Shown: positions 17,017 to 25,281 of the stretch, one piece after another | Numbering within the stretch: position 1 is the first letter of the stretch | Layout: every line of letters begins with the position of its first letter | Origin: Caballeronia sp. dw_19 | GTDB taxonomy: Bacteria; Pseudomonadota; Gammaproteobacteria; Burkholderiales; Burkholderiaceae | DNA: 44,388 nucleotides | Assembly (NCBI RefSeq): GCF_018449515.1 | Contig: NZ_JAAVUQ010000052.1 | Coordinates: 1-44,388, forward strand | Direction of reading: 5' to 3' | Position numbers and translations under genes: made by a program | The notes under the pieces: generated by a model | Seen by the model: the letters and a program-made list of their open reading frames with translations, nothing else | Database searches by the model: none | What the model was told of the DNA's origin: nothing

Positions 17017-17304
17017 TCAGTTATCGCCGGCAATGAACGTTGCGCGATCCTTGCCCTTGATCCAGCCAGGTTCCCGCCCCATTCCGCTCCAAGTAGCGCC
17101 CGACGCCGGGTCTCGATACGTCGGGCCGCTACGCTCGCGTTGCTTTCTTGCCTTTTTGGTTGAAAACACATCTTCGACTGTAAAACCGAACTCGGCGATT
17201 TTTGCCTTAATCTCGGCTATAGCGTCCGCTGCTTCGACTGCGCGGGCCGAGACAATCTGGCGATCCAGTTCGGCGGCCTGAGCCAATAAATCTCGATAAT
17301 TCAA
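17017..17304 (-). CDS. H-NS family nucleoid-associated protein
   Basis: This is a 95-residue H-NS/MvaT-type histone-like protein. The N-terminal 50 residues are a coiled-coil oligomerisation region ('AAELDRQIVSARAVEAADAI'). The C-terminal DNA-binding domain carries the H-NS signature 'YRDPASGATWSGMGREPGW', which inserts an arginine-containing loop into the AT-rich minor groove. It starts with TTG at 17304, with GGGAAAA about 5 nt upstream. Plasmid- or island-borne H-NS copies commonly silence AT-richer foreign DNA and reduce its cost to the host. Here it could silence the surrounding small-gene block. Confidence 0.9.
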   Translation of the reverse strand: MNYRDLLAQAAELDRQIVSARAVEAADAIAEIKAKIAEFGFTVEDVFSTKKARKQRERSGPTYRDPASGATWSGMGREPGWIKGKDRATFIAGDN

Positions 17305-17402
17305 AACTATTTTCCCTTATGTAAGTGCTGCGATTGCTCGCGTGTTTTCCTAGTTACGTTCCGCCCCGAAGTGAGCAGGAGTAACCAACTCGGTCGGCCA
17401 GC

Positions 17403-17696
17403 TTAAAGGTAACGCCGCTCATTATCGCCCCAGTAGTTAACAAGGATGCGCCGTGTGCCATTCTCTCGATCCTCTATTTCGAAGTCGTCGACTTCCTTAA
17501 GACGAACGACGTGCATCAGTCGATCGATTCCTTGGACGCCCGTGAATGATTTGTCATTAACTCTCGCCGACACGGTCCATCCGGGGTCGGCGAGCACCCG
17601 CTTGCGCAGCAACGCTAGCAATGCGCTAGCCGATCTGCGCGTGACTACGAAAATTTGCACCAAAGATACCGTATTAAAGAGGATTTGCTGGGGCAC
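17403..17696 (-). CDS. Small protein, unknown function
   Basis: This is a 97-residue protein starting with GTG at 17696. The sequence is basic in the first half ('VVTRRSASALLALLRKRVL') and acidic with strands in the second ('VDDFEIEDRENGTRRILVNYW'), resembling a small mixed alpha/beta fold. No ribosome site is visible, so the start is uncertain. It lies upstream of the H-NS-like gene on the same strand. Confidence 0.5.
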   Translation of the reverse strand: MPQQILFNTVSLVQIFVVTRRSASALLALLRKRVLADPGWTVSARVNDKSFTGVQGIDRLMHVVRLKEVDDFEIEDRENGTRRILVNYWGDNERRYL

Positions 17697-17778
17697 AAAC
17701 CGGCGCTAAACCCGGGGATTGGCAAAGCACCGGTCTGAATGAAACCGCGCGGATTGTCCGGTGTTACCGTGCAGCTTT

Positions 17779-18024
17779 CTACTTAGCCCCAGCTTGCAAG
17801 TCGGACGTGCGCTTCGTAGTCGCCGCTTCGTTCAATATCTTCTTGTGTGCTTCGACACACACTTGATAGGCCGGCGACGTCCGCGATGTCCCTGCGCACT
17901 CCGACGCGGCGACCAATAAAGCGATATCGACCGTTCCCCGAACGACTGAGGTTTGCGCGTTGGCGCCACTGTGGACGGATGCAGCGGCCAAGGCACAGAC
18001 CCAGATTGTGAAACGTAGTGTCAT
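17779..18024 (-). CDS. Small exported protein
   Basis: This is an 81-residue protein with a Sec signal peptide (about 1-23, cleaved after 'SGANA'), leaving a mature chain of about 58 residues with two cysteines that could pair in the periplasm. GGAAAA lies 3 nt before the ATG. It belongs to the block of small leftward genes. It could be an entry-exclusion or coat-associated protein, but there is no recognisable family. Confidence 0.65.
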   Translation of the reverse strand: MTLRFTIWVCALAAASVHSGANAQTSVVRGTVDIALLVAASECAGTSRTSPAYQVCVEAHKKILNEAATTKRTSDLQAGAK

Positions 18025-18035
18025 GTGTTTTCCGG

Positions 18036-18260
18036 TTAATGATCGTGTGCATCGAGCGCGTCATTCCAGAGCTTCATCATTCGAGCAGCGTCCGCGCGAG
18101 ACTCGGGGCTATCCGGTCCCATAAGGGCGACAGTTAGCCCGCTGCCGTCTTCAGCCTCCAGCATCACCCAAGGCGTCGCAGGGTCAGCAACCGGAAACCG
18201 CGGAAGCCTTGCCGTGACGATTACGCGCGTGCGGGTGAACTTCGATTCGTCAATCTGCAT
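18036..18260 (-). CDS. Small soluble protein, unknown function
   Basis: This is a 74-residue protein with strand-rich character at the N terminus ('FTRTRVIVTARLPRFPV') and a helix with 'SRADAARMMKLWNDAL' at the C terminus. GGAAAA lies 6 nt before the ATG. It is 11 nt from both neighbours, typical of a tight operon. No family is recognised. Confidence 0.65.
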   Translation of the reverse strand: MQIDESKFTRTRVIVTARLPRFPVADPATPWVMLEAEDGSGLTVALMGPDSPESRADAARMMKLWNDALDAHDH

Positions 18261-18271
18261 GGCCGCTTTTC

Positions 18272-18448
18272 CTACTCGTGATCACCAAGGTTCGACAGGA
18301 ACTCTTCAAGGGTCTCCGCAGCGTCGAGGTGCAGTTGCACGCTGGCGGCATCCAAAGGCTCGCCTGACGGCATCCTGCGCGATTCGGCCGAATCACGCAG
18401 CACGTTAATCGCAGCCCGCAGCGCGAGCGATGTGGTCAATGCAGACAT
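18272..18448 (-). CDS. 58-residue helical protein
   Basis: This small gene has GGAAAA 4 nt before the ATG at 18448 and the same strand and tight spacing as its neighbours (11 nt). The product is alpha-helical, alanine-rich and acidic, with a basic patch in the middle ('DSAESRRMPSGE') and a C terminus of 'ETLEEFLSNLGDHE'. It has no membrane segment. Its function is unknown. Confidence 0.6.
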   Translation of the reverse strand: MSALTTSLALRAAINVLRDSAESRRMPSGEPLDAASVQLHLDAAETLEEFLSNLGDHE

Positions 18449-18463
18449 TGTCTTTTCCGTGGG

Positions 18464-18619
18464 TTAAACGTTAAGGGCTTCGACCCGACGCGGGTCGGTC
18501 CCAACCGAGCGAACCAGAATCCAAACCTGCCTGCGATCATCCCGGTCAAAGTCTGAGCCGGCCAAATCCACCGAAGGGCTGTACAAGCGCCCATACGCCA
18601 GGCGCAACAGGCAGCGCAC
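18464..18619 (-). CDS. Possible 51-residue protein with GTG start
   Basis: This frame starts at GTG 18619, with AGGAGA ideally placed upstream, and has high third-position GC. The product is basic and polar ('DRDDRRQVWILVRSVGTDP'). It ends 16 nt before the start of the 58-residue gene and overlaps the frame at 18546-18695. The two may be overlapping genes or halves of one frameshifted gene. Confidence 0.4.
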   Translation of the reverse strand: MRCLLRLAYGRLYSPSVDLAGSDFDRDDRRQVWILVRSVGTDPRRVEALNV

Positions 18620-18695
18620 CCTTTCTCCTCGGATTCGCCCTCAACGTCGCGGTAAGCGTGTCCAGAAAGCGCTTGCGCGACCACTCGACGGGCAT
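18546..18695 (-). CDS. Possible 49-residue ORF overlapping the next gene
   Basis: A frame from an ATG at 18695 gives a basic peptide ('WSRKRFLDTLTATLRANPRR'). A longer version of the frame runs into the repeat array at 18748 and is unlikely. It overlaps the 51-residue frame by 74 nt. It has no ribosome site, so confidence is low. Confidence 0.25.
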   Translation of the reverse strand: MPVEWSRKRFLDTLTATLRANPRRKGALPVAPGVWALVQPFGGFGRLRL

Positions 18696-18747
18696 CGACG
18701 CGGTAGCCGAATGCGGCAGCTCGCGCAGATGCGCTACAGCGGCATCA

Positions 18748-18897
18748 TGTGAACGAACAATAGAGTTTGACACAACGAACACCATAAAATCAGACGCCTA
18801 GCGACGCGCTTGATCAACCCCGACGAAATAGAGATTGACACAAACACAACCCAACTCAATTCGCATAGGCATCTTGCGACAAAAGAGTTTGACACAA
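18748..18897 (+). repeat. Iteron-like direct repeats, spaced array
   Basis: Three copies of a roughly 19-bp element read on the plus strand: 18757-18775, 18825-18843 and 18878-18897, sharing the core TAGAG(T/A)TTGACACAA or AAGAGTTTGACACAA. The first copy extends to the left with TGTGAACGAA, which recurs next to the tandem array at 43248-43307 in inverted orientation. No gene can be supported across it. It lies directly upstream of the leftward small-gene block, as an operator or replication-initiator site would. Confidence 0.7.
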
Positions 18898-18995
18898 GTG
18901 GTAGCGCTACAACGGCCCCGCTCATGTCGCACCGATGTCGGATGGCCGTTCCCGACCCGCAAGCGACATTCAACAAACTCCGAAGCGGACCACTG

Positions 18996-20594
18996 CTACT
19001 GCAATCCCAACCGCTGTAACTCGCTACAATCGCGAGCCTCTGGATTCGTTACTTGTTTTTCCTGAAGTCCGATTTCCTGGACTTTATCCGACGCCGGATC
19101 GTAGCTATCCCATTGGGTCGAACCGGGTGTATTGGGATTGCCGGTCGCAGCGAAACGGCTCCAGATGCCGATCAGCTCGTCTGAAAGCCGAACGTCATCA
19201 GGACCATAGCCCGGACTGTTCGTTTGATTGAGATTCCCAAAAACATAGGGGAGCTCCACCGCGTGGAATGAGCCGATCTTCAGTTCCTTTCCGCGCTCCG
19301 GAACATAGGTAAACAGGTAAAGATAGACAGGTGCACCGTTCGTTGCGATAGCCTGAGCGGTGCTTACAGCTGAACAACCGAATACCATTTCAGTGGATGC
19401 ACGCACGACTGCTGTGTATGCACCCGCGTCAGTAGTCGCGGGATAAAGAGCAAGGATCTCGGTGGCACGTTTCGGCCAACGCTTGCGCACGTAGTCAATC
19501 CAACCTTGGCTCGTGGAAGTCGGCGGCACGAAACGGCTGGCGTCGTCGAGCGTTGAGCCAATCATGACAGGTATTTTGTTTGCCTTGCCGTCAACGATCA
19601 ATTGCCGTGCAGAGCCGGGTAACACATAACCATCTTGATCCGGCCGATAGTTCACAGATGATCGAAGATTTGCCGAATTGGGAAGCGCAGAAAGTACATC
19701 CGCAGTGGATTTTTGCCTCAGACAAGCTAATACGTCGGGCACTTCTTCGCAGTGGACTTTTTGGGATAGCTGAACACCCTGTTGCTCCGCGCGCTGCGCC
19801 AGAGGCGGCCCTCCAAGGTCACAACTTCCCGACTGCATGATTGCCGCTTGGAACAACCCTTTCGTAAGCGGCGACGCAAGAAGATAGCAGACACTGTAGC
19901 CGCCAGCGGATTGGCCGAAGACGGTCACTCGATCCGGGTCGCCGCCGAACGCCTTGATATTATTTTGTACCCATCGAAGGGCCGCGATCTGATCGAGTAA
20001 CCCGTAGTTGCCAGAACTGTGGTGCGGTGATTCGGCTGTCAAGAGTGGATGCGCGAGGAAACCAAATGGACCCAGCCGATAATCGATCGTTACAACGAGG
20101 ACGTTTCCCTTTTTGGCGAGCTGACCACTTGGATATTGCCTAGAGAAGCCCCGCGAAAACCATCCACCGTGTATCCAGACCATGACAGGAAGCTTTGCAT
20201 TCGCGGCATGCGCTGGAGACCAAACGTTAAGCCTCAGGCAATCCTCGCTCTGGTCCTTTGGAGCAGCTATGTTCAACGCATCGCCGCCCAGCGCATTTTG
20301 TGCACAGGCCGATCCATATCTAGTAGCGTCAACGATACCGGCAATTCTCTCCGGCGAAATTGGCGGTTTCCAGCGCAGATCACCGATTGGCGGACGCGCA
20401 TATCGAATGCCTTTGAACACGGAAAGACCCGGTTCGACGGTTCCCTGATAGACAGCGTCGGGAGCATAAATGAGCGCTTGAGAAAAGCCGCTTGTGTGAG
20501 CGTCGATTTCATCGGTGCGGTTCTCCGACGGAAAAGCAGCGTTAGCGAAGAACAGGCTTAGGAGCAGCGGCACAAGTAAGCGAAACGCATGCAT
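18996..20594 (-). CDS. Exported type-B carboxylesterase
   Basis: This is a 532-residue carboxylesterase/lipase of the para-nitrobenzyl esterase type. An N-terminal signal peptide (to about residue 20) sends it to the periplasm or outside. It has the oxyanion 'WIHGG', the 'YRLGPFGFLA' block, the nucleophile motif 'VFGQSAGG' and the 'FHAVELPYVFGN' block with the catalytic His. The third acid is probably in the 'GSTLDDASRF' region. The ATG at 20594 is preferred because GGAGAG lies about 5 nt before it; an ATG five codons earlier lacks that site. It would hydrolyse carboxylic esters. It stands alone next to the repeat array and faces another exported hydrolase. Confidence 0.92.
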   Translation of the reverse strand: MHAFRLLVPLLLSLFFANAAFPSENRTDEIDAHTSGFSQALIYAPDAVYQGTVEPGLSVFKGIRYARPPIGDLRWKPPISPERIAGIVDATRYGSACAQNALGGDALNIAAPKDQSEDCLRLNVWSPAHAANAKLPVMVWIHGGWFSRGFSRQYPSGQLAKKGNVLVVTIDYRLGPFGFLAHPLLTAESPHHSSGNYGLLDQIAALRWVQNNIKAFGGDPDRVTVFGQSAGGYSVCYLLASPLTKGLFQAAIMQSGSCDLGGPPLAQRAEQQGVQLSQKVHCEEVPDVLACLRQKSTADVLSALPNSANLRSSVNYRPDQDGYVLPGSARQLIVDGKANKIPVMIGSTLDDASRFVPPTSTSQGWIDYVRKRWPKRATEILALYPATTDAGAYTAVVRASTEMVFGCSAVSTAQAIATNGAPVYLYLFTYVPERGKELKIGSFHAVELPYVFGNLNQTNSPGYGPDDVRLSDELIGIWSRFAATGNPNTPGSTQWDSYDPASDKVQEIGLQEKQVTNPEARDCSELQRLGLQ

Positions 20595-20965
20595 TGGACT
20601 CTCCATCACACACTCACAGATGTAGTTCTCAAGCTCATAAAGCTTGTGTCTTCGAGGAAGTCGCGGGTCGGTTAGCTGAACTTTGCGTCGTACGAGTCCG
20701 CGTCTTTGACACTGTTGGTCTCGCTGGCGATCGTGACCTCTCTTTAACGCCGCTCAACGGTAAATCCGTCGCCGATTTCCGAACTTTTGCAATATAGACA
20801 CGAAATGAGTGATCTTGCGCGGCGGGGCGAAGTCGCGACGAGGTCCGATTGTCAACGAGTTGGGTTTCGCCCTTGAACGTCTCAAATTGGCCGTCGCCAG
20901 CCTAAAGGCCGAATGGCGGGATGCATCAGCATACCCGTCCCGCGACTGGCTTCTTAAGCGTCAAA
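20595..20965. other. Intergenic region with a dispersed repeat
   Basis: No gene is supported. It contains the upstream region of the carboxylesterase gene and, at about 20873-20915, a copy of the degenerate sequence GAACGTCTCAAATTGGCCG that also appears near 23343, 40575 and 43195. Confidence 0.4.
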
Positions 20966-21919
20966 TCACAAGAGATTTTCGGCCGGACGTATCTGTTTCA
21001 TCGGCACCAGCGGAGTGAGGAATTGCTCGAAGTGTGGCAACCAGATTGGAATTGAGTCCTTGACGGCGAACATGCCATGGCCGTTTCTGCCGAAGGGCGG
21101 TTCGACGATCATTTGACCCTGACCGCCTGCCGCCTGAAACGCCGCAAACCATGTCGCTACGACTTCGGGCTCAAAGAACATATCGTTTTGAACGTAGTGC
21201 CAGAGCACTGGAACTCGTGTTGTCGACGCGAAATGTGCGATCGTGTTAGCCATTTGCTGCGGGCCGCAGGGCATGCCCGGATGTTTCGACGGGTTTCCGC
21301 CTCGACCACCCGAAAAGTTGACGACCGCGACTAGCCCCTTCGGCGCAAAGCTTGCCGCTGCAAGAGACGCGAATCCACCTGCTGACTGTCCCACCAGGAC
21401 GACGTGATCCGGATCAACCTGGGGCAATGTCTGGGCATAGGCGAGGGCTGCGAGCACATCTAGCGCCGCCTGCTTGCCTGCGGCCGTATAGTCAGGAGTC
21501 TTGCATGAACCGGCGTCCTCCTCGTAGGTGCCTCCCGTGGCGCCGAAGCCCCGGCGGATCGGCACGATTACTGCGAAGCCGAGTTGGACGAATGTTCTGA
21601 TCTGCGGCAATTCGCGGTAGCGGCCGACCTTCGGACGATCCTTTGAATCAGGCGGGCTGCCATGACTCAAAACGATCAACGGAAACGGTCCGGGGCCATC
21701 AGGCATATAGGTGGTCGCGACTATGTCACGTTCGTGATCGCCAAATAATCCGTGCTCGTCCATTGGCACTTTGACGATAGTTTCGTGAAGGTCAGCTGCA
21801 ATAGGCTCCGCATCGTCGGCTGCCAGTGCGACTCCGGTGATAGAAGCGATCAATGCGGCTGACATCACCAGCCTCGTCAGGTGGACGAAAATCCGTTTTC
21901 GGCGAGTAATCGATCTCAT
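20966..21919 (-). CDS. Exported alpha/beta hydrolase (dienelactone-hydrolase-like)
   Basis: This is a 317-residue protein with an N-terminal signal peptide (about 10-33, ending near 'GVALA'). It has the alpha/beta-hydrolase core: 'PLIVLSHGSPPD', 'VPIRRGFGATGG', the nucleophile elbow 'VGQSAGG' and a late 'NGHGMFA' with the catalytic His. This arrangement is typical of secreted dienelactone hydrolase or PET-hydrolase-like enzymes acting on esters. It is leftward, next to the carboxylesterase. The substrate is unknown. Confidence 0.88.
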   Translation of the reverse strand: MRSITRRKRIFVHLTRLVMSAALIASITGVALAADDAEPIAADLHETIVKVPMDEHGLFGDHERDIVATTYMPDGPGPFPLIVLSHGSPPDSKDRPKVGRYRELPQIRTFVQLGFAVIVPIRRGFGATGGTYEEDAGSCKTPDYTAAGKQAALDVLAALAYAQTLPQVDPDHVVLVGQSAGGFASLAAASFAPKGLVAVVNFSGGRGGNPSKHPGMPCGPQQMANTIAHFASTTRVPVLWHYVQNDMFFEPEVVATWFAAFQAAGGQGQMIVEPPFGRNGHGMFAVKDSIPIWLPHFEQFLTPLVPMKQIRPAENLL

Positions 21920-22309
21920 GCGTGATTTCTAATTTATCTTGCGCCAGGATCGTTGCTCAAGCGACATATGAGTGATTAGCGGTGGCTGGATCACCGGTTC
22001 TTATCGGACCGCTGGCACCTCGATATTAACCTATGCGCGGGGATGTCGATACCGCGCAGATCGTCAATTATCTAGTCGAGGATGTCGATTAACCGTTCAT
22101 GACGGGCTTTTGTCTGTCAGCTATCGGCTGAAGTCGACCCACAACGGCCCTTCGATGGCCCGCGAAGGAGACATTGGAGACAAGCCCGTACTCCATAGTT
22201 TCTCCCCCCTAGCGTTCTCGGCTCAGGGGGATCAAACTGTCGTCCGCAATCACTTATGTAACATTAAGGCTAAAGTCGAGCGAGTTGTATTTTAAAATCA
22301 GGAAGAAAA
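21920..22309. other. Intergenic region between divergent hydrolase genes
   Basis: About 390 bases with no supported gene. It separates two divergent exported hydrolases and should carry both promoters. A degenerate stretch near 22120-22165 (GAAGTCGACCCACAACGGCCC) resembles one near 25985. Confidence 0.4.
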
Positions 22310-23272
22310 ATGATCCGTTTCGGCTTTCTTGCCGCTGCCTTAGGTCTCGGGACTTCGTTGGCCCATGCGGCCGGTTTTCAATTTATCGAGATCCCGGGCA
22401 ATGGGCTTCAGGCTCTCAAAGGAGCCGTTTGGTATCCGTGTAATCAACCGCCGAGCAAGGAGAAATTGGGCCCGTTCGTGCTATCTGTTGCCAAGGATTG
22501 CCCAGTTACGGGCGAGAAACTATCACTTGTCGTTATATCCCATGGTAGGGGCGGCACTTTCCTCGACCATAATGACACGGCCGAAGCTTTAGCAAATGCG
22601 GGTTTCGTGGTCGCTGCGATAAACCATCCTGGTGACAATGCGATGGATAAGTCCCACACCGATGATTTCTCGGTATTCGTTGAGCGGCCAGTGGATATCA
22701 AGCGTCTGATCGACTTCATGCTCGGCTCATGGACCGCCGCAGCCAGAATCGACGCGAGCGAAATCGGCATCTTTGGTTTCTCCCGCGGCGGATACACTGG
22801 CCTGGTCGCCGCCGGTGCTAACCCTTACTTTAAAAGAAGTTTGCCTTTATGCGACGGGGTGAAGACTCCGCTTTGCGAACAGGTGCACAAAGGAGAGCTC
22901 CCTGAACTCGTTCATGACACGCGTATCAAGGCGGCGGTGATTGCCGATCCTGTCAGCATCTTCTTCACGAGAGACAGCTTTTCCAATGTGAAGATATCTT
23001 TGCAACTTTGGAGGTCCGAGTTTGGCGGGGGCGGTGTGACGCCAGAGAGCGTGGCGAACATCATCGGCGACATACCGACGAAACCGGATGTTCACTTCGT
23101 GCCCAAATCTCAGCATTTTTCCTTCATGGCGCCCTGCTCGGCCGATTTCATGCAGTCTGCACGCGAAATTTGTATTGATGGACCGGACTTCGACCGTATC
23201 TCGTTTCACAGAGAATTCAACGCTGAAGTGGTCGCGTTCTTCCGTAAGCACCTGACAGACGAATTGCCGTGA
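22310..23272 (+). CDS. Exported alpha/beta hydrolase, dienelactone-hydrolase family
   Basis: This is a 320-residue protein with a signal peptide (about 1-20, ending in 'AHAAG'). It has 'LVVISHGRGGTF', the nucleophile elbow 'FGFSRGG' with its serine, and 'SQHFSFMAPC', which carries the likely catalytic His. Several cysteines may form disulphides. It has the pattern of predicted periplasmic dienelactone hydrolases and platelet-activating-factor acetylhydrolase-like lipases. It is on the opposite strand from the other two esterases. The substrate is unknown. Confidence 0.85.
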   Translation: MIRFGFLAAALGLGTSLAHAAGFQFIEIPGNGLQALKGAVWYPCNQPPSKEKLGPFVLSVAKDCPVTGEKLSLVVISHGRGGTFLDHNDTAEALANAGFVVAAINHPGDNAMDKSHTDDFSVFVERPVDIKRLIDFMLGSWTAAARIDASEIGIFGFSRGGYTGLVAAGANPYFKRSLPLCDGVKTPLCEQVHKGELPELVHDTRIKAAVIADPVSIFFTRDSFSNVKISLQLWRSEFGGGGVTPESVANIIGDIPTKPDVHFVPKSQHFSFMAPCSADFMQSAREICIDGPDFDRISFHREFNAEVVAFFRKHLTDELP

Positions 23273-23405
23273 GTACAACACTTACCGCGCGGCCACGATG
23301 AAGCCGCGTCAGGTGTTGATTGTCAGCGAATTCGGTGCCGATGCCGAACGTCCCAAATTGGCCGAACGCCGTCTCATGCAATCGGCATGTTCGGCGTGTC
23401 GTACG

Positions 23406-23930
23406 CTAAACTATTCCATTCTCCGGAGGTGCCGGCGACAGGCGCTGCATGATTGCTTCGACGGCCTGATCGACCGAAACCTTTGCGGTGTCGACGACGA
23501 GGTGCACTGATTCCCATGGTTCGTATTGACGTTCAAGCACGCTCTTCCATGTCGGCAACTGAAAGCCTAGGATGTCGGCCTTTCGCCCCTCGACCCTCTG
23601 ACGGTGCATCGCGGCGTCCGAACAAACCAACTCGATCTCGAAAATCTGCACACCTGCATCGAATGCCACATTTCTCCAGGCGCTACGTGTAATGTGCAAC
23701 GAATTGACCGAGTCCGCGACGACGGTCAACCCAAGCCTTAAGTTATCGCCCGCAACTGCATATGCGGCCAAGTAGCCGGCAGGTCCGATATCCGCCTGGC
23801 CGCTCTTGCACGCCATGAGTGCCTGTTCCAACGTATCTATGCGCAGATAAACGGCAGCGAGCTTGCGTGCGAGCGTTTGCGCTACTGTTGTCTTTCCGGT
23901 GCCCGGTAGTCCGCCGAAGGCAATCAACAT
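23406..23930 (-). CDS. P-loop kinase-like protein
   Basis: This is a 174-residue protein with a Walker A motif 'GGLPGTGKTT' at residues 6-15, a nucleotide-kinase-like core ('VVADSVNSLHITRSAW') and an LID-like stretch rich in arginine ('RQRVEGRKAD'). It belongs to the small AAA/zeta-toxin/adenylylsulfate-kinase-like group of cytoplasmic kinases with unknown small-molecule targets. There is no paired antitoxin gene next to it. It is a single gene between the hydrolase and LysR genes. Confidence 0.8.
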   Translation of the reverse strand: MLIAFGGLPGTGKTTVAQTLARKLAAVYLRIDTLEQALMACKSGQADIGPAGYLAAYAVAGDNLRLGLTVVADSVNSLHITRSAWRNVAFDAGVQIFEIELVCSDAAMHRQRVEGRKADILGFQLPTWKSVLERQYEPWESVHLVVDTAKVSVDQAVEAIMQRLSPAPPENGIV

Positions 23931-24249
23931 TTACGATGCTCCCTGTATAGCAAGGTCTGTTTAATTCTCTCCGAATTCCCGAGGCGACCTTAATGGGTCA
24001 GTGTTGGTCTGCCACTGGCTCATTCGTTAGGCATGGCTGACCATGAACTGCGACGAAAGTCTTGCGCCCTATTTCAGCCATTTAAGGATCACTTGCGGGT
24101 GCTGAATCGGAGCAGTAGACGCAGGCGCGCGCGAGAGATTGTTACCGATCTACGCAGCAACGTCGACTGTCTCCTTGTGGCCGGGTTGGGTCTGATGGCG
24201 GCCTTTCTTGCGAAAAAACGACACATCTGCGGACATTAATTCTAATGTT
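23931..24249. other. Intergenic region with degenerate sequence
   Basis: About 320 bases with no supported gene. The stretch near 24150-24200 resembles the dispersed degenerate repeat (GTCGACTGTCTCCTTGTGGC). Confidence 0.35.
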
Positions 24250-25125
24250 TCACGACGCCAGATTGCTTCGCGCAGTCTCAGTCACGACCCGCTTAAGTTG
24301 AGCCAACGCCGAGGGCGTGCCGACATCTGCGGCATGCAGACATAGCTCGACCGACGGAAGCGAAGGAAGACCCTCTCTCGCGCCGAGTCTTCTCAGCGTA
24401 GAGGGCAAGCCCGCGGCAGTCCTCAGTGTGATCCCGAGACCTGCTTCCACCCCGGCCCATAAACTTTGGAGGCTGGAAGTTGTGTAAGCAAGCCGCCATG
24501 GAATGTTTGCACTGTCGAGCGCATTGACGCCTGCCCGACGAAAGAAGCAAGGTGCGTTATAAAGCGCCAAGTCCAGGGGTGCGCCGACCATGAAATGAAG
24601 ATCGATTCCACTCGGCCCGATCCAGGTCATAGGGAGAGTCGCGAGATGTTCCGCGTCCGGACGGCTTTCATAGCCCATGACGAGAGCAAGATCTAGCTCT
24701 CCGCGGTCCAGTCGCTCTAGCAGAACACCGTTGCGCTCTACTGTGACTTCAACTCGAACTGCCGGATGGGTTCTCTTGAACTGTCCGAGCGCGGCGGGAA
24801 GCCATGTTTCGGCGAAGTCCCCGGGAAGACCAAAGCGCACGGCTCCTGATACGCGAGACCCCCGAACCGCCCGTACCGCTTCATCATTGAGATCAACGAT
24901 ACGGCGCGCATATGAGCAGACCAGTTCCCCTGCCTCAGTGAGGACCAGGCCTCGTCCCTTTCTGCGAAACAAAGGCTCTCCCATCTGCTCCTCAAGCTTA
25001 CGCATCTGCTGGCTTACCGCCGACTGCGACCGGCCTACGCGTTCAGCCGCACGGTTCAGACTGCCAAGCTGCTGAGCGGCCAGCAATGTCCGCATGACAT
25101 CTATATCCAGATTCGGCAGCGACAT
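24250..25125 (-). CDS. LysR-family transcriptional regulator
   Basis: This is a 291-residue LysR regulator with an N-terminal winged HTH ('SLNRAAERVGRSQSAVSQQM', about 20-40) and a ligand-binding domain with 'RFGLPGDFAETWLPAALG'. It is divergent from the lipocalin-like gene at 25282 with 156 nt between, the classical layout for control of the divergent gene and autorepression. The ligand is unknown. Confidence 0.93.
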   Translation of the reverse strand: MSLPNLDIDVMRTLLAAQQLGSLNRAAERVGRSQSAVSQQMRKLEEQMGEPLFRRKGRGLVLTEAGELVCSYARRIVDLNDEAVRAVRGSRVSGAVRFGLPGDFAETWLPAALGQFKRTHPAVRVEVTVERNGVLLERLDRGELDLALVMGYESRPDAEHLATLPMTWIGPSGIDLHFMVGAPLDLALYNAPCFFRRAGVNALDSANIPWRLAYTTSSLQSLWAGVEAGLGITLRTAAGLPSTLRRLGAREGLPSLPSVELCLHAADVGTPSALAQLKRVVTETARSNLAS

Positions 25126-25281
25126 AGTTCAGCTTTTCTAATAGGTCGATGCAGAATTATCGCATTTGTTACAGGGAGTTCTCGATAAGATCGGCTGCAG
25201 CCACCCGTCACCCCCGTGGCCCTCTCGATGGAAATCCTTTTGTTCGCGATCTCGTTTGAGAGTTCGCTGGAAGATCAAACC

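Noticed and set aside
13456..18695. A filamentous or tailed prophage
   Set aside because: The gene sizes and membrane proteins are suggestive, but there is no Zot, replication, capsid, terminase or integrase gene that I can recognise.
23406..23930. Zeta-toxin of a toxin-antitoxin pair
   Set aside because: A P-loop kinase core is clear, but no small antitoxin gene lies beside it.
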